Assembly: GCA_027365375.1 (NCBI GenBank)
Contig: DAHXNM010000240.1
Coordinates: 1-5,921, forward strand
Origin: Ferrimicrobium sp.
Lineage (GTDB): Bacteria; Actinomycetota; Acidimicrobiia; Acidimicrobiales; Acidimicrobiaceae
Direction of reading: 5' to 3'
Length of the DNA: 5,921 bases
Below are positions 1 to 3,576 of the stretch, piece after piece (within the stretch, counting starts at the first letter, position 1; each line of letters starts with the position of its first letter). The notes under the pieces are model-generated. The model saw nothing but the letters and a program-made list of their open reading frames with translations. It was not told where the DNA came from and made no database searches. The translations under genes and the position numbers were made by a program.

Positions 1-103
1 ACCTGCGGGCAAGTTCGTTTTGAGAGAGTCCCGAAATAAACCGGGCCTCCCACACGTAGGTCCCAAGAACCCCCCTTGATGCGTCTGCGACATTGAAAGC
101 CAT
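1..103 (-). CDS. Xre-family HTH regulator, N-terminal part, runs off the left edge
   Basis: The frame read leftward from the ATG at 103 is open to the window edge and begins MAFNVADASRGVLGTYVW, followed by EARFISGLSQNELARR. The segment 'ISGLSQNELARR' is the typical helix 1 to helix 2 start of an Xre/Cro-C1 helix-turn-helix domain, in which a GLSQ.ELA motif precedes the recognition helix. Only 34 residues are visible, so the recognition helix, any C-terminal domain and the true function are outside the window. A perfect TATAAT box ends 6 nt before the ATG, so the transcript probably starts at or next to the ATG and would be leaderless, as with some phage repressors. A competing frame from an ATG at 134, with a GGAGG upstream, is also open but its translation does not look like a protein. 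A role as immunity repressor or plasmid regulator is inferred. Confidence 0.66.
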   Translation of the reverse strand, partial: MAFNVADASRGVLGTYVWEARFISGLSQNELARR

Positions 104-137
104 ATGAACATTATACCTGATCTGGCATAACTCATGC
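104..137 (-). promoter_or_regulatory. Putative leaderless promoter and operator of the Xre gene
   Basis: On the minus strand TATAAT lies at 115-110 and the ATG at 103. A recognisable -35 is weak: TTCGCA, about 19 nt upstream. A short inverted repeat, GCAT-5 nt-ATGC, lies at 125-137 between the possible -35 and the -10, where a repressor site would be expected. The -10 match and its distance to the ATG are seen directly; the operator role is inferred. Confidence 0.45.
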
Positions 138-196
138 GAACCTCCGTCCGCTTACAGAAGGGGATTGCGCTCCTGTTCGTTCAAACTGCTTAAGGT

Positions 197-207
197 GTGG
201 TCACCAC
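197..207. repeat. Small palindrome GTGGTCACCAC
   Basis: A perfect 5+1+5 palindrome lies between the Xre promoter and the hairpin that follows the pentapeptide gene. GGTGT and ACACC flank it at 194-198 and 210-214, giving a nested symmetric structure. It could be a protein-binding site or part of a terminator; nothing in the sequence decides between these. Confidence 0.3.
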
Positions 208-218
208 GAACACCCCAC

Positions 219-246
219 AGCCCCTGACTCCACCCAGCCAGGGGCT
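219..246 (-). terminator. Stem-loop downstream of the pentapeptide-repeat gene, probable terminator
   Basis: AGCCCCTG (219-226) and CAGGGGCT (239-246) form a perfect 8-bp GC-rich stem with a 12-nt loop. It begins 11 nt beyond the stop codon of the minus-strand gene that ends at 258. There is no U-tract on either strand, so it is not a classic intrinsic terminator, although actinobacterial terminators often lack one. It separates the array from the Xre gene. Confidence 0.55.
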
Positions 247-257
247 CGCAGAATAGC

Positions 258-593
258 TCAAACCCTCACCACTCGTCCATCCTCCACCACGTACCCGACC
301 GGCAGAATCGTTGACTCGTCTACCAACACTCCCCTGAGATCCGCACCGGTCAAGTCAGCACCAGCCAGATCCGTTCCCCTGAGATCAGCACGCCTCAAGT
401 TCGCTCCCCTGAAGTTAGTGTCTCTCAAATCCGCGCGCTTCAAGTCGCCGCGCCTCAAGTTCGCGTTCCTGAAGTCTTCTCCCCTGAGTGGGATGTCGGC
501 AAAGTCGGCCCTTCGGAAGTTGTTAGCTAGGCGATCCATGATCCCGCCTGTTCTCCCATAATTTCCCAGCTCTCTTACGAAATATCGAATCAC
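258..593 (-). CDS. Pentapeptide-repeat protein, 111 aa
   Basis: Thirteen consecutive pentapeptide repeats, A(D/N)LXX type, run from about residue 24 to 88, with the central L or F at every fifth position from F26 to L86. Such repeats fold into a right-handed quadrilateral beta-helix of roughly three coils here. A non-repeat tail 'STILPVGYVVEDGRVVRV' closes the protein and looks like the usual end of this family in phages. Long members such as MfpA and Qnr mimic DNA and bind gyrase; this one is much shorter and basic in its repeats (many R), so a DNA-mimic role is doubtful. The start is the GTG at 593, which sits 6 nt after AAGGGAG at the end of a leader cassette. An ATG at 539 would give a 93-aa protein and is the alternative. 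It is the last gene before the terminator-like hairpin. The function is unknown. Confidence 0.82.
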   Translation of the reverse strand: MIRYFVRELGNYGRTGGIMDRLANNFRRADFADIPLRGEDFRNANLRRGDLKRADLRDTNFRGANLRRADLRGTDLAGADLTGADLRGVLVDESTILPVGYVVEDGRVVRV

Positions 594-656
594 TCTCGTC
601 TCCCTTTGTGTTTCCCCCGTTCACCAGGGCTGCAAAAGACATATGCGCCCGATCTC
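594..656 (-). promoter_or_regulatory. Leader cassette copy 1 (promoter, hairpin, SD) for the pentapeptide gene
   Basis: Reading on the minus strand: the box CATATGTC (645-638), 8 nt, hairpin arms CCCTG (629-625) and CGGGG (619-615) around loop GTGAA, then AAGGGAG (606-600), 6 nt, and the GTG start. The 3' arm differs from the other copies by one base (CGGGG instead of CAGGG), changing a T-A pair to a T-G pair, so the stem is kept. There is one extra base between hairpin and start compared with copies 2, 4 and 5. Confidence 0.7.
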
Positions 657-700
657 GGTGGGCCGTGGTAGAGTCCGCCTAACAGACAGACCCCACCACG
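657..700 (-). terminator. Possible weak hairpin after the 157-aa gene
   Basis: CGTGGT (664-669) pairs with ACCACG (695-700), and GGTGGG (657-662) could alternatively pair with CCCACC (692-697). The structure lies between the stop at 714 and leader cassette 1, where a terminator would be expected. The loop is long and there is no U-tract, so this is a weak call. Confidence 0.28.
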
Positions 701-713
701 ATTTACCTTGTCG

Positions 714-1187
714 CTAACCTTCAGCACGAATCCACTCACCAAGGGTTCGTGAACCCTCCGTGAAGTACTGGCGAATCGCGGTCACTGCACCGGCCTCGTC
801 TAGCTCCGACACAAACACGTCGAAAAGCTCTTGGCTAAGCAGGACGTAACCTTCCGCACCACATGTGTAGTTACCCATGCACTTGTCTGGCGAAAAGACC
901 TCACGATTCCAATTCCAATCGTCTCCGCCCTCGTCACCTTGTAGGCACCATAGGCCAAGATGCTGAGCGCACTTGACCAATTCATCCTCAACAAATGCAG
1001 CAGTCCCATACTTGGCTTCATATGCATCGCACTGCAGTGTGTCAATACCTGACTCGTGGACCACTTCCTGCTCATTGAAGCCAAACTCTTCGAGTAGCTT
1101 GAGGAAGACGCGCCCGTCCTCGGTACTCGCCAGCTTCTCTTCATCCCAGGGGCCAAATTCGATCCATGCTGTAACTCGTTCGCTCAT
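714..1187 (-). CDS. Acidic hypothetical protein, 157 aa
   Basis: I do not recognise this family. The protein begins MSERVTAWIEFGPWDEEKL and is strongly acidic, with Asp and Glu far outnumbering Lys and Arg, and rich in Trp. A central acidic, aromatic stretch reads 'GDEGGDDWNWNREVF', followed by 'CMGNYTCGAEGY'; further Cys residues are scattered rather than in zinc-type pairs. No signal peptide or membrane segment is visible, so it should be cytosolic. The start is ATG 1187, exactly 6 nt after AAAGGAG. The reading frame stays open 10 codons upstream to a GTG at 1217, but those codons are the hairpin loop and ribosome site of the leader cassette, so the longer form is rejected. It appears to be the only gene of its transcription unit. 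An acidic small phage-type protein could be an inhibitor of a DNA-binding host enzyme, but that is speculation. Confidence 0.78.
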   Translation of the reverse strand: MSERVTAWIEFGPWDEEKLASTEDGRVFLKLLEEFGFNEQEVVHESGIDTLQCDAYEAKYGTAAFVEDELVKCAQHLGLWCLQGDEGGDDWNWNREVFSPDKCMGNYTCGAEGYVLLSQELFDVFVSELDEAGAVTAIRQYFTEGSRTLGEWIRAEG

Positions 1188-1245
1188 CTCAATCTCCTTT
1201 GCGTTTCCCCTGCTCACCAGGGCTAAGTATCATATATTCACGCCC
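1188..1245 (-). promoter_or_regulatory. Leader cassette copy 2 for the 157-aa gene
   Basis: Minus strand: the box AATATATG (1238-1231), 8 nt, hairpin CCCTG-GTGAG-CAGGG (1222-1208), GGAAACG, AAAGGAG (1200-1194), 6 nt, ATG. The box is the most diverged of the five, but its distance to the hairpin is identical. The stop codon of the preceding gene (1230-1232) overlaps this box. Confidence 0.72.
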
Positions 1246-1577
1246 ACAGATGCCCGCGCAAACACCTGGCACCCGATCACCCGCCCTCTGGAGCGAACCA
1301 GACGGGCAGGCACCAATAGATCCGCACGATCCCTCGCATAGTCCAAAACTAGGCCCGAGACGATGTAGAACGTCCCCGGCATAGCGTTAGGCAGCCCGGT
1401 CACGCGGCCAAAGCGGGTCCGCATTACCGGCACCACCGTGCCGTCGAGATTCAACTCGTCGGCCTCCTCTTCCAGCACCTCTACCCGCGCGACCAGTCCA
1501 CTCGGTGGGACGCTGAGCACGACCCTGCCGTTGTCGATCAACTGTGTGGTGTGAGGCACCAAACTAATGATTCTCAT
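1230..1577 (-). CDS. Conserved phage/actinobacterial hypothetical protein ('VPHT...PSG..ARV' family), 115 aa
   Basis: From ATG 1577 the protein reads MRIISLVPHTTQLIDNGRVV, then 'PPSGLVARVE', 'VPVMRTRFGRVTGLP', 'PGTFYIVSGLV', 'RADLLVPARLVRSRGRVIGC'. I recognise this succession (N-terminal L.PH, PSG..AR, G.VTGLP, G..YIVS, R.DL..P, GR.IGC) as a widespread small family in actinobacteria, phages and other mobile DNA; its function is, to my knowledge, unassigned. It is mostly beta-strand-like, soluble and complete for the family. Its ATG overlaps the TGA of the upstream 72-aa gene by 4 bp (ATGA), so it is probably translationally coupled and shares leader cassette 3. A longer reading of this frame up to 1658 lies entirely inside the upstream gene and is rejected. 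Its end runs into the promoter box of cassette 2. Confidence 0.82.
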   Translation of the reverse strand: MRIISLVPHTTQLIDNGRVVLSVPPSGLVARVEVLEEEADELNLDGTVVPVMRTRFGRVTGLPNAMPGTFYIVSGLVLDYARDRADLLVPARLVRSRGRVIGCQVFARASVGVNI

Positions 1578-1792
1578 GATCTTTGCGCATCTTCCACGAG
1601 CTTGTCCATGTACGCCTTGCGGTGTGCCGCTTTGGCTTCCTTGTAGGCCGCTTCGCATCTGCGCGCCTCGATTCGGTTCTTTTCCTTGTTCTCCGGCACT
1701 GGATCGGTCCGGTACTTGCCGTACGCAGCACTGTAAGCTGTCCGTGCCCAGTGGTGATCATCCATCGCCTGCAGATACTTCTCGTGTGCCAT
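1574..1792 (-). CDS. Small charged helical protein, 72 aa
   Basis: I do not recognise the family. The protein begins MAHEKYLQAMDDHHWARTAY and is rich in Ala, Lys, Arg, Glu and Tyr. Two long predicted helices, about residues 2-27 and 34-68, flank a turn near 'RTDPVPEN', suggesting an alpha-hairpin. The second helix contains 'ARRCEAAYKEAKAAHRKAY'. No membrane segment or metal motif is visible. The start ATG 1792 follows AAAGGAG by 6 nt at the end of leader cassette 3, which is the best evidence that it is real. It is the first gene of a unit with the 115-aa gene at 1230-1577, overlapping it by 4 bp. Possible roles include a small nucleic-acid-binding or adaptor protein, but nothing in the sequence proves one. 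Confidence 0.75.
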   Translation of the reverse strand: MAHEKYLQAMDDHHWARTAYSAAYGKYRTDPVPENKEKNRIEARRCEAAYKEAKAAHRKAYMDKLVEDAQRS

Positions 1793-1854
1793 CCTGAACT
1801 CCTTTATCGTTTCCCCTGCTCACCAGGGCTACATGTGATATATGCGCTCATCTC
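1793..1854 (-). promoter_or_regulatory. Leader cassette copy 3 for the 72-aa and 115-aa genes
   Basis: Minus strand: the box CATATATC (1844-1837), ACATGTAG, hairpin CCCTG-GTGAG-CAGGG (1828-1814), GGAAACG, AAAGGAG (1805-1799), 6 nt, ATG. From the box through GGAAACGATAA it is identical to copy 4. One extra base before the ribosome site puts the hairpin-loop GTG out of frame with the gene. A TTGCGC about 16 nt upstream of TATATC is a possible weak -35. Confidence 0.75.
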
Positions 1855-1973
1855 GCCCGCGCAATCTGCAGCAATCGGCCCCTGAGCGCGTCTACAAGCC
1901 CGCAAGACACAATTTCACCCGAATACCACTCTGCGTGGCACCCTGACCGCCTGAGGGCTGAATCCGCGTACAC
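1848..1973 (-). CDS. Possible small protein, 41 aa
   Basis: A short frame from GTG 1973 to TGA 1848 is preceded by AAGGA (1983-1979) at 5-nt spacing. It starts 19 nt after the stop of the zinc-motif gene and ends right at the upstream edge of leader cassette 3, just as the 115-aa gene ends in cassette 2. The translation contains 'CHAEWYSGEIVSCGLVDAL' and ends 'RGRLLQIARAR', which looks like an amphipathic basic helix. The frame stays open upstream to an ATG at 2039 that would overlap the previous gene, but that start lacks a ribosome site. No family is recognised. If it is not a gene, the roughly 140 nt between 1855 and 1992 hold nothing else that I can identify. Confidence 0.4.
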   Translation of the reverse strand: MYADSALRRSGCHAEWYSGEIVSCGLVDALRGRLLQIARAR

Positions 1974-1992
1974 CGGAGTCCTTAAGCCAGCG

Positions 1993-2220
1993 CTAGAGCT
2001 TCCTCCGCTGGTGCGTAGTGGGAGTGAAACCCATGTCATCCAATTGGGCGATCAATTTAGCCCGCTCGTCTTCGTCGGCGACCCAGAAGAACTCTTCGTA
2101 AACATTCACCAGTTCAACGTGGTTATCTTGGCAGTTAACGCAAACAAAGAGATCGCGATGCGGGCATGCCACTCCACCTCCGCTTATGGGTTTCCAACCC
2201 CTTGGTGGTCGCTTAGCCAT
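1993..2220 (-). CDS. Small protein with a single zinc-site motif, 75 aa
   Basis: The protein begins MAKRPPRGWKPISGGGVACP with a basic, flexible N-terminus. It then shows 'CPHRDLFVCVNCQDNH': a C.H pair, a CVNC knuckle and a further His, enough for one zinc ion. An acidic helical second half follows ('EEFFWVADEDERAKLIAQLDDMGF') and a basic tail ends in RRKL. This architecture suggests a small zinc-stabilised DNA- or protein-binding factor; no known family is assigned. The start is ATG 2220 with a strong AGGAGGA just upstream. The frame remains open to 2328, but that extension overlaps the previous gene's end and would ignore the ribosome site. It has no leader cassette and probably depends on cassette 4 through the 116-aa gene, 73 nt away. 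A tRNA T-arm-like hairpin lies in that gap. Confidence 0.72.
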   Translation of the reverse strand: MAKRPPRGWKPISGGGVACPHRDLFVCVNCQDNHVELVNVYEEFFWVADEDERAKLIAQLDDMGFTPTTHQRRKL

Positions 2221-2249
2221 AGTTCCTCCTCCGTCTCGATTCGTGCGCT

Positions 2250-2268
2250 GCGTGGAGTCGAACCACAC
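2250..2268 (-). other. tRNA T-arm-like stem-loop, possible tRNA fragment
   Basis: On the minus strand GGTTCGACTCC matches the universal tRNA T-loop/B-box consensus (GGTTCRANNCC). It forms a hairpin with stem GTGTGG/CCACGC (6 bp, one G-T pair) and the 7-nt loop TTCGACT. No matching acceptor strand, D-arm or anticodon arm is found upstream, so this is not a complete tRNA. It sits in the short gap between the 116-aa gene and the 75-aa gene. It may be the 3' part of a tRNA left by recombination, or coincidence. Confidence 0.35.
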
Positions 2269-2293
2269 CGAGGACCGTCGGCGCTGTTGGGTG

Positions 2294-2644
2294 CTAGGCG
2301 TAGTGCGAGGCGTACTTAGCCTTACCATCCCACAGGTAGGCGCCGCAGAAGCTGGTGAGTGAGATTGACTCAGAGCTGGTGCAGCGGATGATCTTGTGGC
2401 GTCTTGGTGTCCTGCAAGGAAGTGGCTCTAACGGTGTCGTGTGACCGGCCATCGGTCCATAGCCTTCACCAAGTTCTTCGACTTGACTCATCGGGACTGT
2501 CCAGCATGAGCTAGCAGTCGTGCGTGTGACCATGTAAAAGTCTACGTTTGTCTGGTCGTATCCCCATGAGCTGTAGAGGATCGCGCCGGGCTCGATGGTC
2601 TCGGCTACGTGTGGGTGGATCTCGGTAGCTAGCGTGATGGTCAT
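2294..2644 (-). CDS. Conserved 'SWGYDQTNVDFY' protein of mobile elements, 116 aa
   Basis: The protein begins MTITLATEIHPHVAETIEPG and contains 'AILYSSWGYDQTNVDFYMVT', a very recognisable signature. I recall this from a widespread family of small cytosolic proteins in phages, plasmids and integrative elements, in which G.I...SWGYDQTN.DFY.V is followed by strand-rich sequence and a C-terminal Y..WDGK...... Y segment. Here the end reads 'AYLWDGKAKYASHYA', which fits, so the protein is probably full length. The biochemical function is unknown to me. The start is ATG 2644, 6 nt after AAGGAG of leader cassette 4. The open frame reaches 10 codons further to a GTG in the hairpin loop, which is rejected. 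It is the first gene of the unit that continues with the 75-aa zinc-motif gene. Confidence 0.85.
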   Translation of the reverse strand: MTITLATEIHPHVAETIEPGAILYSSWGYDQTNVDFYMVTRTTASSCWTVPMSQVEELGEGYGPMAGHTTPLEPLPCRTPRRHKIIRCTSSESISLTSFCGAYLWDGKAKYASHYA

Positions 2645-2706
2645 CTCGTTCTCCTTATCGTTTCCCCTGCTCACCAGGGCTACATGTGATATATGCGCCC
2701 GATCTA
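2645..2706 (-). promoter_or_regulatory. Leader cassette copy 4 for the 116-aa gene
   Basis: Minus strand: AGATCGGGCG, the box CATATATC (2695-2688), ACATGTAG, hairpin CCCTG-GTGAG-CAGGG (2679-2665), GGAAACG, AAGGAG, 6 nt, ATG. The stretch AGATCGGGCGCATAT is shared exactly with copy 1, so homology extends upstream of the box. This copy matches the consensus best. Confidence 0.77.
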
Positions 2707-2919
2707 CTCGCCTCGTTTATAGATGCTCGTCGCCAGGTCGTCGCTAGCAGCCTCCGAGCCTGGATGCTCTACCCGCATCTCGTCTCTCAGTTCGCCTATC
2801 TCGTTTCTGTGCTCGTCACCCCTTTCATGGCTAATGCGCACCTGATCATCAACGCTGATGACCAGGCACGCTCGTTGTTCTAAACTGTTGCGGGTGTCTT
2901 CGCTACGGGTTGCCCGCAC
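2704..2919 (-). CDS. Possible small acidic helical protein, 71 aa
   Basis: This frame would start at GTG 2919, overlapping the end of the 115-aa gene by 40 nt, and ends at 2704 at the upstream edge of leader cassette 4. The translation is charged and helical in its centre ('ERGDEHRNEIGELRDEMR') with no recognised family, membrane segment or metal site. The ribosome site is poor (GTGAGAC before the GTG), so translation would have to rely on coupling to the upstream gene. In favour are its position, which fills a space of about 180 nt in an otherwise packed array, and the way it ends next to a cassette as other genes do. The plus-strand frame over 2686-2883 is the competing reading and lacks a ribosome site. 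Treat this as a candidate only. Confidence 0.35.
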   Translation of the reverse strand: MRATRSEDTRNSLEQRACLVISVDDQVRISHERGDEHRNEIGELRDEMRVEHPGSEAASDDLATSIYKRGE

Positions 2920-3227
2920 GTCTCACAGACTTGCGTAGCCGCAGGTGAGGACACTAAAATCGGATCGCACAAACCACGCGGCCGCCTCTTCAGTTTCATC
3001 GCAACACCCTTGGTTGCGAAGACCTCGTTCAGCGCGGTTCTCCAGGCTCCTGCCACGGTAAGTCCACATTCGTCCCAGATGCTCATCGCTCTCGAATTCG
3101 CTTCTGCTCGGTCATCCTTACCCAACGCCCTGAACCGCAAGCGGTCGTGATCGTTGGCGGGTCCATCGAAGAACAGTCCGTCCTTCATGCTCTCGGAAAA
3201 CTCATACCATCCGTAATGCTCCAGCAT
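2880..3227 (-). CDS. Hypothetical protein with C-terminal CxxC, 115 aa
   Basis: No family is recognised. The protein begins MLEHYGWYEFSESMKDGLFF. A central helical part holds 'RFRALGKDDRAEANSRAM' and 'WDECGLTVAGAWRTALNEVF', followed by a basic patch 'AMKLKRRPRGLCDP'. The C-terminus carries 'QVCETCGQPVA', a C..CG half-knuckle typical of zinc ribbons. With the single Cys in 'GLCDP' only three Cys are near, so a zinc site would need another ligand or a second subunit. The start ATG 3227 lies 6 nt after AAGGAG of leader cassette 5. The frame is open to 3281 through the cassette, and that extension is rejected. It is the first gene of the minus-strand array next to the divergent intergenic region. 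A small DNA- or protein-binding role is possible but unproven. Confidence 0.75.
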   Translation of the reverse strand: MLEHYGWYEFSESMKDGLFFDGPANDHDRLRFRALGKDDRAEANSRAMSIWDECGLTVAGAWRTALNEVFATKGVAMKLKRRPRGLCDPILVSSPAATQVCETCGQPVAKTPATV

Positions 3228-3285
3228 CTCAATCTCCTTCTCGTTATCCCTGTTCACCAGGGCTACGAGAGATATATGCACTCAA
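3228..3285 (-). promoter_or_regulatory. Leader cassette copy 5 for the 115-aa CxxC gene
   Basis: Minus strand: the box CATATATC (3278-3271), TCTCGTAG, hairpin CCCTG-GTGAA-CAGGG (3262-3248), GATAACG, AAGGAG, 6 nt, ATG. The 8-nt spacing and the 20 nt from hairpin to start are kept while the spacer bases have changed. This is the outermost copy, facing the divergent region. Confidence 0.72.
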
Positions 3286-3287
3286 TT

Positions 3288-3576
3288 TGCTCCCGTGCAC
3301 TTTCAAAATCCAGGCGTACAGAAGTCGGGTAAAGCAACTCAGCGGGAGAGCACGTGGGACATGGATCGGTCAAGTTCATCCAGGGCCACTCTGTAGAGAT
3401 AGACCCATTGGTGGTTGCCCTACACCCCTAACGCGAGACCAACTAGCTCAACGTTCTGGGCGACTAACCCCAGGGGGATTTCAGCAGAAGCATGCCACCC
3501 GTGCCTTAAGTCGTGGGTCACATTTCTATAACAACAGGATTAATTCGCAACTAGCTCACACAAAATTCAACGGTTT
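3288..3576. other. Divergent intergenic region without a supported gene
   Basis: About 290 nt lie between cassette 5 and the first operator-like repeat. A plus-strand frame is open over most of it, but its translation is low-complexity in Arg, Pro and Ser, has no ribosome site and crosses the repeats, so I do not call it. What can be seen: a tRNA D-arm-like word CTCAGCGGGAGAGCAC (3338-3353); a hairpin CTGGG-8 nt-CCCAG (3456-3473) immediately followed by GGGG; and the 11-bp direct repeat CAACTAGCTCA (3440-3450 and 3548-3558). A small RNA or replication-related structure here is possible but not shown. Confidence 0.4.
3440..3558. repeat. 11-bp direct repeat CAACTAGCTCA, two copies
   Basis: Exact copies lie at 3440-3450 and 3548-3558, 108 bp apart and on the same strand. 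A shorter relative, CAACTCA, occurs at 3335-3341. They flank the CTGGG/CCCAG hairpin. The meaning is unknown; two copies of 11 bp in a region this size are mildly unexpected. Confidence 0.4.

Noticed and set aside
1..134. Frame from ATG 134 (MSYARSGIMF...) with a GGAGG upstream
   Set aside because: Its translation has no protein-like character, while the ATG 103 frame gives a recognisable HTH start directly after a TATAAT box.
1188..1217. N-terminal extension MSRGNAKEIE of the 157-aa protein, and the similar extensions at 2645-2674 and 3228-3281
   Set aside because: These codons are the hairpin loop, spacer and ribosome site of the leader cassette. Copies 1 and 3 have the same DNA out of frame, so it is not coding.
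1578..1658. 27-residue N-terminal extension of the 115-aa 'VPHT' protein
   Set aside because: It lies wholly inside the upstream 72-aa gene in another frame. The ATG at 1577 forms an ATGA overlap and begins exactly where family-like sequence begins.
1564..1761. Minus-strand frame overlapping the 72-aa gene
   Set aside because: Arg/Thr-rich shadow frame without its own ribosome site. The cassette-spaced ATG belongs to the other frame.
2230..2310. Complete tRNA gene around the T-arm-like hairpin
   Set aside because: No 7-bp acceptor partner for CAGCGCA and no D- or anticodon arm can be formed upstream.
2221..2328. 36-residue N-terminal extension of the 75-aa zinc-motif protein
   Set aside because: It would skip a strong AGGAGGA site before ATG 2220, overlap the preceding gene, and the translation is Arg/Ser/Thr-rich without character.
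2686..2883. Plus-strand frame with hydrophobic stretches opposite the 71-aa candidate
   Set aside because: No ribosome site or promoter, begins within cassette 4, and runs opposite to all neighbouring transcription.
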